A DNA stretch of 64,000 bases, from the NCBI GenBank assembly GCA_964521715.1, contig CAZFSS010000001.1, positions 186,001-250,000 on the forward strand, read 5' to 3'. The position numbers and the translations under genes were made by a program. Position 1 is the first letter of the stretch; each line of letters starts with the position of its first letter. Below, in pieces: positions 26,205 to 33,144 of this stretch. The notes beneath the pieces are model-generated. The model saw only the letters and a program-made list of their open reading frames with translations. It was not told the DNA's origin and searched no databases. The stretch comes from DAOVRD01 sp964521715 (lineage in GTDB: Bacteria > Planctomycetota > Brocadiia > SM23-32).

Positions 26205-27815
26205 TCATCCTTCCCTGATCCGGCTGTAGAACATCTTGACTGGCGACCCGCCGAAGGCTATGGCCATCCAGGCCGCCTCGTCTATCTCCTCCTGGGACAT
26301 GCCCTCTTCCCTGGCCTTGCGCACGTGGAGATTCACGCAGGGCTCGCACTTGGCCAGGACGGACAGCGCTATGGAGACCACGCGCTTGGTGTATGCGTCG
26401 AGCGCGCCAGGGGCGCTGACCGCCTTCATGAAGTCGCGAAACGCGGTCTCGCACTCGGAGCCGCCCGCTTCATCTGGCGCCGCCATTGCACCGGAGGGAA
26501 GGCCTTCGGCGCAGCAGCTCTCGTCTTCGCCCTGCGGTTCCATGCAGCATTCCTCCTGTGCCTGAGCGACGGCCGCCACGGCACGCGCCTCCTGCTCGAG
26601 CGCCTGAGGGATTGGGCGGCTGCCTCTCGTTCGCACCGTTATGCGGCCCGGCCCGCCGGCCAGCACCTTGCCGATGACGGCCGCCTCGCGCACGCCCCGC
26701 TCGTGCAATCGCTCGATGAGGGCGCGCGCCCTGTCCTCCGGCACGGCGATCAACAGGCCGCCCGACGTCTGCGCGTCGAAGCACACGTCCAGCATGGCGG
26801 CCTCGACGCCTTCTGCCGCGGTCACGCGGCCGCCCGAGGATTCCCGGTTGCGCTCCACGGCGCCGGAGAAGATGCCTTGCGAGGCGCACTCCATGACGCC
26901 CGGGAGCAGCGGGACGTCGTCCCAGACCACTTCAACGTCGACGCCGCTCGATCCCGCCATTTCCGCCAGGTGCCCCATGAGGCCGAACCCCGTCACGTCC
27001 GTGCAGGCGTGGGCGTCCACTTCGAGCATCGCCTCGGCTGCGGCCTTGTTGAGGGCCGTCATCGAGGCGGCCGCTGCCTGCACCGCTGAATCCGGGGCGC
27101 GGCCTATCTGAGCCGCAAAGGCGATGATGCCGGTGCCGATCGGCTTCGTCAGCACCAGCAGGTCCCCGGGCCTGGCCCCGGCGTTCGTGATGATATGCGC
27201 CGGGTCAATGATCCCGGTGACGGCGAAGCCGGCTTTGAGCTCCTGATCCTTGATGCTGTGTCCACCGATGACGGCCACGCCCGCCTCTTGCATCTTGTCG
27301 ATGCCGCCACGGAGTATCGCGCGGAGCACTTCGTCGGGGATTGTGCGGATGGGGAATCCCACGATCGAGAGCGCCGTGAGGGGCGAGCCGCCCATCGCGT
27401 AGATGTCGCTGACGGAGTTCGCGGCGGCCACCTGGCCGAACACGTAAGGGTCATCCACCGAAGGCGAGAACACGTCCACCGTCTGGACCAGTGCCAGCCC
27501 GTTCCCCAGGCTGAACACGCCCGCGTCGTCGCCCGCCGGCACGCCCACGAGCACGCGGGGGTCGTCGGAGGAGGGCAGGCCGGCCAGCAGATCCCTGAGC
27601 GCGGCCTGGTCGATCTTGGAGGCGCACCCGGCGCTCTCGACCAGCTGAGTGAGGCGTATCGGCCCGGCCGGCGCCTCCAGCCGCTCGCCCGCGCAGAGGC
27701 AGACGTCCTTGCGGCGGAGCATGTCGCACGGGCACGGCTTCTTCGGGTCACATATGCAATGCCCCAGTCGCATGGAGCGCTGCATCACGCGCCTGCGTTT
27801 CTCCAGGTCTTTCAA
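26205..27815 (-). CDS. selD: Selenophosphate synthetase SelD with Cys-rich N-terminus and AhpD-like C-terminus
   Basis: About 536 residues, against ~345 for typical SelD, which makes selenophosphate from selenide and ATP. An N-terminal segment has six cysteines in C-x-C-x5-C-x-C-x8-C-x-C order (residues 20-41). The SelD core follows, with active-site AGCASK (Cys64, Lys67), PAGDDAG, TVDVFSP, NSVSDIYAMGG and GGHSIKDQELKAG. A linker rich in Cys (EECC, DESCCAEG) leads to a C-terminal carboxymuconolactone-decarboxylase/AhpD-like domain with redox CEPCVNLH (Cys490, Cys493, His497). TTG at 27815 has AGGGGA upstream and lies just after a promoter; ATG at 27785 is the alternative. The catalytic residue is Cys, not Sec. 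Confidence 0.9.
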   Translation of the reverse strand: MKDLEKRRRVMQRSMRLGHCICDPKKPCPCDMLRRKDVCLCAGERLEAPAGPIRLTQLVESAGCASKIDQAALRDLLAGLPSSDDPRVLVGVPAGDDAGVFSLGNGLALVQTVDVFSPSVDDPYVFGQVAAANSVSDIYAMGGSPLTALSIVGFPIRTIPDEVLRAILRGGIDKMQEAGVAVIGGHSIKDQELKAGFAVTGIIDPAHIITNAGARPGDLLVLTKPIGTGIIAFAAQIGRAPDSAVQAAAASMTALNKAAAEAMLEVDAHACTDVTGFGLMGHLAEMAGSSGVDVEVVWDDVPLLPGVMECASQGIFSGAVERNRESSGGRVTAAEGVEAAMLDVCFDAQTSGGLLIAVPEDRARALIERLHERGVREAAVIGKVLAGGPGRITVRTRGSRPIPQALEQEARAVAAVAQAQEECCMEPQGEDESCCAEGLPSGAMAAPDEAGGSECETAFRDFMKAVSAPGALDAYTKRVVSIALSVLAKCEPCVNLHVRKAREEGMSQEEIDEAAWMAIAFGGSPVKMFYSRIREG

Positions 27816-27850
27816 GCTGCTTCCCCTGTTGAGAGCTCGGGCGCATCGCG

Positions 27851-27880
27851 ATTCTACACGCCGGGCGCGCCGGGGCGCAA
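27851..27880 (-). promoter_or_regulatory. Putative selD-selC promoter
   Basis: On the minus strand TTGCGC (27880-27875), an 18-base spacer and TAGAAT (27856-27851) precede the selD start by about 35 bases. The same TAGAAT -10 box occurs at the selA promoter and at the promoter of the 30144-31526 selenoprotein. Confidence 0.5.
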
Positions 27881-28002
27881 GCACTCGGGCCGGGCGCTCC
27901 CCAGGGCGCCCTTGCAGGCTTCGGCGGGCTGCTGCGCCGGCCTGCGGCCGGCAGCGCTCTGGAGACGTGCTTGCGCGCCTCCCTCGAGGCGGCGCCGTGC
28001 CC

Positions 28003-28776
28003 CTATCCTGCCGTGGCGCCATCCAGTCCGATGAGGGCCGCGCCGATGGCAACGACCAACTCGGGGCGGTCCGGCACGCTCACCTTGCAGGGCAGCTCTT
28101 CGCCGAGCAGGCGCACCATGGCGCTGTTCCTGGCCACTCCGCCGACGAAGAGCGCCTGCCTGCCCAGTTCGATCCGTGAAGCCATGGCCGCCACGCGCCG
28201 CGCCGCCGCCGCGTGCAGACCCAACGCGATGCGGCGCCGGTCCTCTCCCCTGGCTATGAGCGAGACCGCTTCCGACTCGGCGAACACGGTGCACATGCTG
28301 TTGATGGTCACGGCGTAGTCCGCCTGACACGCCTGGGGCCCGAATTCCTCCAGGGCGAACCCCAGGGCATCCGCCATCACCTCCAGGAAACGCCCCGTTC
28401 CGGCCGCGCATCGGTCGTTCATCTCGAACCGGCCGAAGCCGCCGTCCTGTGGGAGCTCGATGGCCTTGGAGTCCTGCCCTCCCACGTCGACGGCGCTGTC
28501 GCAGTCGGGCGCCAGGTGCCGCGCGCCGCGCGCACAGGCCCGGATCTCGGTCACGGTCGGGCAGCCCAGGTGCGTCTTCGCCAGGTGACGGCCGTAGCCC
28601 GTGGCCACCATCACGTCGCCCGCCAGGCGTTCCAGGCTCAGTGCGATCCGCCCCATCGGATCGTGGCCTGTCTCGAAAACCTCGGCGTCGGTCAGTTCGC
28701 CGTCCGTCAGCCTCACGACTTTGGTCATGCGCGAACCAACGTCGACGCCGACCGCTATCGGCATTAGCGCACTCAT
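28003..28776 (-). CDS. Acyl-CoA dehydratase-type ATPase activator (BadF/HgdC family)
   Basis: A 257-residue ASKHA-fold ATPase that uses ATP hydrolysis to drive electrons at very low potential into a partner iron-sulfur reductase. The ATP-binding start is GVDVGSRMTKVV; VDVGGQDSKAI is the second phosphate motif. The two cysteines that bind the subunit-bridging [4Fe-4S] cluster are in NDRCAAGTGRFLE and NSMCTVFAESE. The gene overlaps the double-cubane protein gene upstream by four bases (ATGA), so the two are translationally coupled and form a reductase-activator pair. selD follows 187 bases downstream from its own promoter. Confidence 0.88.
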   Translation of the reverse strand: MSALMPIAVGVDVGSRMTKVVRLTDGELTDAEVFETGHDPMGRIALSLERLAGDVMVATGYGRHLAKTHLGCPTVTEIRACARGARHLAPDCDSAVDVGGQDSKAIELPQDGGFGRFEMNDRCAAGTGRFLEVMADALGFALEEFGPQACQADYAVTINSMCTVFAESEAVSLIARGEDRRRIALGLHAAAARRVAAMASRIELGRQALFVGGVARNSAMVRLLGEELPCKVSVPDRPELVVAIGAALIGLDGATAG

Positions 28777-30053
28777 CTATCGCCCGTAAGGCTCTCCAGG
28801 AGCGCTTCGATGCGCGTCCTGAGCTGCCCTTCATCCTCCTGGGAGTAATCCGTCTCGACCTTGAGCGTTGCGATTCCCGCCTCCCGCAGTGCCTCTTCGA
28901 CGCGCATGGCCTCGACATTAAAGGTGTGGCAGTACTGGAGGACGTACTGCACGACGGCGTCGGCCCGGTGCAGGCGTGCAAGCTCCAGGATGTGTTCGAT
29001 GCGCTCGGTATTCGGGGTGAAGCACGCGCAATCGATGCGGAAGTACCGGTCGGCGATTGCCTCGAGCATCTCCCGGCGGCTGCCGGGCCTCTCGTCCACC
29101 AGGTGTTCGAAGTAACGAGTGCCTGTGCAGCTTTCGTCGCACACCACCGCGCCGCCGGCGGTCTCTATCAGGTGATGGATCTTCCAGTTGCCCATCACGG
29201 ACGGGCAGCCGGCGACGATGACCCGCGGCGCGCCCGGGTCGAAGGGCGAGATGCCCCCTTCGACGCGTTCCTCAAGCTCTTCAACCAGGCCCTCGAGCGC
29301 GTGGCAGAACCGCTGTGGCTCGTCCACCAGGGCCACCTGCATGATCACGAGTGCGTCCCTGCCGCTGATGGGTGGCGGAATCGAGCCGCGCAGTTCGGCA
29401 AGCCGCTCCAGGAGGCGCCGCTTGCGGTTCATCAGCTTGATGCTGTCGGCGAGCGCGGCGTCATCCAGCGGCTTGCCGGTCAGCTCCTCCACGCGCTCGG
29501 CGAACTCCTGCACTTCCTCGCGCCAGAGCGCCCTCGCCCGCTCGGTCTTCTTCTGGGGCAGCTCGAGCACGTGGAAGTTGCCGCCGCGCGCCAACCGATC
29601 CCAGACCTTCTTCTTGACGTCGCAGGTCGTCTCGCCCACGGCCATGTCCTTGATGGGGCCATAGGGGCAGATGTCGGCGAGCGCCAGGCCGAGCGTGGAC
29701 TTGACCAGTGGGCAGATGTCGCGCGGGTACTTCCTCTCGGCGTAGGGAATCGAGAACGCCGTCCCGCCACAAAGGGCGACCGGCACGGCGCCGGCGGCGA
29801 GGATGATCTCATCGGGCACATAGATGCAGAAGGTGCCCACCATCCTCGTGCCTTGGCGGCGTGCCTGGACGATCTCCGCGACTCGGCGGCCGTGCGATTC
29901 ATGCACCGCGTCGTCGAAGTAGGCCATGCCGCCCGGCCGGCGGGGCTGTGACAGGATGGCGCTGCGATAGGCTGTCCCCAGCGATGCGAGCAGCTCCTCA
30001 TGGAGCTCCACGTCCAGGCACAGCTCTGCGAGCAGTTCCGTGTGCTCTGTCAC
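28773..30053 (-). CDS. Double-cubane-cluster reductase (HgdB-like)
   Basis: A 426-residue protein of the 2-hydroxyacyl-CoA dehydratase component family, most like the single-subunit double-cubane-cluster proteins that carry an [8Fe-9S] centre. Cysteines sit at characteristic places: VGTFCIYVPDEI, DICPLVKS, DICPYGPIKD, ETTCDVKKK, VAGCPSVMGN, CDESCTGT, DCACFTPN and YCHTFN. Such proteins reduce small stable molecules once charged by their ATPase activator, encoded here immediately downstream. The start is GTG at 30053 with GAGGGA upstream, about 30 bases after a terminator hairpin. Neighbouring sel genes suggest a selenium-related substrate; that is inference. Confidence 0.85.
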   Translation of the reverse strand: MTEHTELLAELCLDVELHEELLASLGTAYRSAILSQPRRPGGMAYFDDAVHESHGRRVAEIVQARRQGTRMVGTFCIYVPDEIILAAGAVPVALCGGTAFSIPYAERKYPRDICPLVKSTLGLALADICPYGPIKDMAVGETTCDVKKKVWDRLARGGNFHVLELPQKKTERARALWREEVQEFAERVEELTGKPLDDAALADSIKLMNRKRRLLERLAELRGSIPPPISGRDALVIMQVALVDEPQRFCHALEGLVEELEERVEGGISPFDPGAPRVIVAGCPSVMGNWKIHHLIETAGGAVVCDESCTGTRYFEHLVDERPGSRREMLEAIADRYFRIDCACFTPNTERIEHILELARLHRADAVVQYVLQYCHTFNVEAMRVEEALREAGIATLKVETDYSQEDEGQLRTRIEALLESLTGDR

Positions 30054-30082
30054 GGCGGTCCCTCGGGCCCGGCGGACGCCCC

Positions 30083-30120
30083 AAAGGAAAGGGGACGGCG
30101 CCGCCCTGGCGCGCGTCCCC
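30083..30120 (-). terminator. Rho-independent terminator after the secreted selenoprotein gene
   Basis: On the minus strand GGGGACG...GCGCC pairs with GGCGC-CGTCCCC (30120-30091, one bulged base, short loop) and is followed by the T-rich tract TTTCCTTT (30090-30083). It lies 23 bases after the TGA at 30146-30144, where the extended (read-through) protein ends, and 30 bases before the next gene. Confidence 0.6.
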
Positions 30121-30143
30121 GCTTGATGTCGGATCGAATGCTC

Positions 30144-31526
30144 TCAGCCAGCCGACGGCTGCTCGAGCGAGTGCCACTGCTCTTCGGATCGCACTTCGAA
30201 CGGTCCGAGATCGGTTTTCACCTCTATGCGGAATCTGCCCTTGAAGTCGTTCGGCGCCCGCCACGAGCGCCTGCAGGTGCCGCCTCACCCATACTCGAAG
30301 CGGCTGGACAGCAGGACCTTGCCCCCCTCGTCGAGGATCTTCAACTCCGGCGCGGGGACGGTGCTGCCGTTCCGGGTCGCCCCGGGTGAATACTGCTCGC
30401 CGGCCTGGCCCTCCAAGACCAGGCCGATCGAGACCTCCGGCATGCCTTCGTAGTTCGTCACTTCCGTCTTGACGGTCAGAGGCGGCCCGATGGGCATCGA
30501 GAACGTCTCGCCGCCCCGGATCGTGAAGTCGCTCAGCTTGCCCGTATCGCTGTACGCCTCCATCTGCCACCGGTTGCGCTTTTCGTCCACCGCGCTGAGC
30601 TCGATCTGCCACGCCCTGTAGCGCCCCTCGGGCAACTGCCACTTGCCTTCGGGGCCTCCCAACCGGTGGACTCCGGTGTCGGACAGCAGCGATAGCTGCG
30701 CCCCGGCTGTGCCGACGTCCAGCGTGCCGAAGGCCGGCGCTGCCTCCGCCACTTCGATGGCAGACCCGTCGGGCAAGACCTTGATGGAGTACCAGCGATC
30801 CGCGACCTTCAGCATCCGGGGCAGGGGGATCACGTCGCCGCCCCAGGGGCCTCCTTCGAGCTGGCCGCTGCCGTCCTGGTCCATTCTCAGCCAGTCGGCG
30901 CGGTATCCCAGCTTCGGATCGAAGACCTGGTCGTAACGTCCATTGAGGTCGCCGTCTACGATCTGCACTTCGCGCTTTCGTCCCGCCAGTTCCACTGCGC
31001 CGGCGACAATGCCTGCGGGCTCCATGAGCAGGTAATGGTACCCGCCGCCGGAAGACGTCCGGACGACGAACTCGATGTCTCCCCCCGGGCCGGCCTGGGC
31101 CACACGGACGAGGCCGAAGACGGTCTCCTGCTCCGCACGCTCACCTGCGAGGGCCATGGCAAGCGCTTCCACGAAGCCGCGCGTCTGCGCCTTGACCTGC
31201 CCGACGACGGCCTCCTCGTCCGTCAGGTCGTTGTCGGCGTCCGTGTCCACGTAAAGCCTGGGCGTCTTGGCGTCGTCCAGCAGCATTGCGCGCTGCTTGC
31301 CCCCGAGATCCCACACGTAGTAGTAGGCCGTACCCTCGATCTTCGGGGATTTCAGTTGGAACGGCTGCCCCGGCAGAGCCGGGACGTAGTCCTGCAGGAA
31401 CTCAAACTGGGACGGCAGCCCCTGCCCAGGCTTTCCGTGCTCCAGCGGAGACCGCCCTTCGGCGTTCACCGCAGCCGCCGAGAATGTCAGCGCTGCGACC
31501 ACAACCATAGCCGCCCACCCCTTCAT
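30144..31526 (-). CDS. Candidate secreted selenoprotein with UGGTC motif
   Basis: Read conventionally this is 413 residues ending at UGA (30287-30285). Reading through gives a 460-residue protein with Sec at residue 414 in FEYG-U-GGTC-RRSW, followed by well-formed sequence (FKGRFRIEVKTDLGPFEV) to a TGA at 30146-30144. A SECIS hairpin lies 13 bases after the UGA. The N-terminus is a signal peptide (cleavage near AVNA). Asp-rich stretches YVDTDADNDLTDEE and MDQDGSGQLEGG resemble calcium-binding loops. The Sec414-x3-Cys418 pair may be redox-active. The gene has its own promoter and terminator and sits between selAB and the DCCP-selD cluster. No family is recognised. Confidence 0.78.
30253..30271 (-). 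promoter_or_regulatory. Bacterial SECIS element of the UGGTC selenoprotein
   Basis: GGCGCTCGTGGCGGGCGCC on the minus strand forms a seven-pair stem (one G-U) with loop GTGGC. It starts 13 bases after the UGA, and the loop, beginning G-U, is 20 bases from it. The E. coli fdhF SECIS has a similar layout (stem about 12 bases downstream, loop GGUC). The element is within the coding region, as expected for bacteria. Confidence 0.72.
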
Positions 31527-31555
31527 AGCTGCCTCCCCTCTTGAGGAACGCTGGG

Positions 31556-31585
31556 ATTCTACTCCCTTTCGCGTTGGTTAGTCAA
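31556..31585 (-). promoter_or_regulatory. Promoter of the secreted selenoprotein gene
   Basis: On the minus strand TTGACT (31585-31580), an 18-base spacer and TAGAAT (31561-31556) lie 29 bases upstream of the ATG at 31526, near sigma-70 consensus. GGGAGG provides the ribosome-binding site. Confidence 0.6.
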
Positions 31586-31628
31586 CATAGAAATCGCACG
31601 CAGCGCGCCGCGGATCCCCAAGGCGGGC

Positions 31629-31657
31629 TTGACCGGCGTTGGGCAGGCGAGTAGAAT
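31629..31657 (+). promoter_or_regulatory. Promoter of selAB
   Basis: TTGACC (31629-31634), a 17-base spacer and TAGAAT (31652-31657) lie about 58 bases upstream of the selA start. It is arranged divergently with the selenoprotein promoter at 31556-31585, only about 45 bases away. Confidence 0.6.
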
Positions 31658-31715
31658 GCGCGCACGGCGCCGGGGCCGCCGTAAGTGACTTGTCTGCAAC
31701 CGCTAATGGCAGAGG

Positions 31716-33140
31716 GTGCCCGTGGACGCGCGCAGATCGGACATGCTGCGATGCATACCGTCGGTTGACAGCCTCCTGGCGGAGTTCGAACGGCAGGGCT
31801 GGGCCGCAGGGGCGCCGAGGCGACTCGTCGTCGAGGCGGTGCGCGCCGCCGTGGAGCAGACGCGGGAGCTCCTGCTCGCGGGGCAACAGATGGACGCCGG
31901 CGAGGAGGAGGTCGCAGCGGCTGTCGTGGCGCGGGCCAGGGAACGGCTGCGGGCGCTCTCGGGCCCTCACTACCGCCGGGTCATCAACGCCACGGGCATA
32001 ATCCTGCACACCGGCCTAGGGCGCGCCGTTCTGCCGCGACCGGCCTTGCAGCAGATCGAGCGGGAGTTATCGGGCTATTCGCTGCTCCAGCTGGGGATCC
32101 ATAGCGGCAAGCGCAGCCGGCGCGACGAACGCATCGAGTGGCTTCTGCAGCAGTTGACCGGCGCAGAAGCGGCCACGGTTGTCAACAACAACGCCGCGGC
32201 CACGTTGCTGGTGCTGAGCGCCATCGCCGCGGGCAAGGAGGTGATCGTCTCCCGCGGGCAGCTCGTTGAGATCGGCGGCTCGTTCCGCCTTCCCGAGGTG
32301 ATGGCGGCAAGCGGCGCGCGGCTCGTCGAAGTGGGCACGACCAACCGGACACACTTGCGCGACTACGAGAACGCCATATGCGAGAACACGGCCGCCATCC
32401 TGCGCGTGCATCCGAGCAACTACAGGATCGTGGGCTTCACGTCCGAGGTATCCCTGCCGGACCTCGTGCGGGTCGCGCATGAGGCCGGCCTCGTGCTCAT
32501 GGACGACGTGGGCGCCGGCTCGCTGATCGACTTCTCGCGGCTCGGCTTCGCCCCGGAACCCAACCTGCCCGCCTCCATTGCCGCGGGCGCCGACCTGGTG
32601 ACCTCCAGCGCTGACAAGCTGATCGGGGCCTGCCAGGGAGGGATCATACTGGGCCGACGAGACCTGGTCGAAGCGGCCCGCCGCAATCCGCTGGCGCGGG
32701 CCGTCCGCGTGGGCAAGCTCAATCTGGCCGCCCTGGAGGCCACGCTGACGTTGTTCCTGGACGAAGGGCGGGCGTTGCAGGAGGTGCCGACGCTGCGGAT
32801 GGCCCTGCGCAGCCGCGCCGAGATCGCCGAGCAGGCCGAGCGGATGGCCGCCGCCCTGATTGAGCGCGCCTCCGGGCTGGCTGAGATCTCCGTCCAGGAC
32901 GGCGCCTCGCAGATGGGCAGCGGCTCCCTGCCGGAGCAGGACCTGCCCACCTGCCTGGTTGCCATCAGCCCTTGCGCCACCACGCCCGGCGAACTGGCCC
33001 TGCGCCTGCGCCAGAACGAGCCGCCCGTCTTCACCCGCATCCAGGACGAGAAGGTCCTCATCGACCCCCGGACGCTCCAGGAGGGCGAGGAGCGGACCGT
33101 CGTCGAGGCCGCCGCGCTGGCGCTGACGCAGCGTAGGTGA
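31716..33140 (+). CDS. selA: L-seryl-tRNA(Sec) selenium transferase
   Basis: SelA converts seryl-tRNA(Sec) to selenocysteyl-tRNA(Sec) with PLP and selenophosphate. The 474-residue length is normal. Family marks are LRCIPSVDSLL near the start, RVINATGIILHTGLGRAVL, the Asn-rich VNNNAAATLLVL, VHPSNYRIVGF and the PLP-lysine motif SSADKLIGACQGG (Lys near residue 301). GTG at 31716 is one of several possible starts (GTG 31722, ATG 31743). selB begins four bases after its stop, so the pair form an operon from the promoter at 31629-31657. Confidence 0.95.
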   Translation: MPVDARRSDMLRCIPSVDSLLAEFERQGWAAGAPRRLVVEAVRAAVEQTRELLLAGQQMDAGEEEVAAAVVARARERLRALSGPHYRRVINATGIILHTGLGRAVLPRPALQQIERELSGYSLLQLGIHSGKRSRRDERIEWLLQQLTGAEAATVVNNNAAATLLVLSAIAAGKEVIVSRGQLVEIGGSFRLPEVMAASGARLVEVGTTNRTHLRDYENAICENTAAILRVHPSNYRIVGFTSEVSLPDLVRVAHEAGLVLMDDVGAGSLIDFSRLGFAPEPNLPASIAAGADLVTSSADKLIGACQGGIILGRRDLVEAARRNPLARAVRVGKLNLAALEATLTLFLDEGRALQEVPTLRMALRSRAEIAEQAERMAAALIERASGLAEISVQDGASQMGSGSLPEQDLPTCLVAISPCATTPGELALRLRQNEPPVFTRIQDEKVLIDPRTLQEGEERTVVEAAALALTQRR

Positions 33141-33144
33141 GGCT

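Noticed and set aside
26205..26207. Stop UGA of selD as a further selenocysteine codon
   Set aside because: The next bases are the tRNA-Sec gene itself, so no meaningful extension exists.
27816..28052. Longer start for selD
   Set aside because: The extra residues are Arg/Pro/Ala-rich with no SelD similarity, and a promoter (27851-27880) lies inside them.
28773..28775. UGA ending the double-cubane gene as selenocysteine
   Set aside because: Readthrough adds only two residues before a TAA, no Cys motif lies nearby, and the UGA is part of the ordinary ATGA overlap with the next gene.
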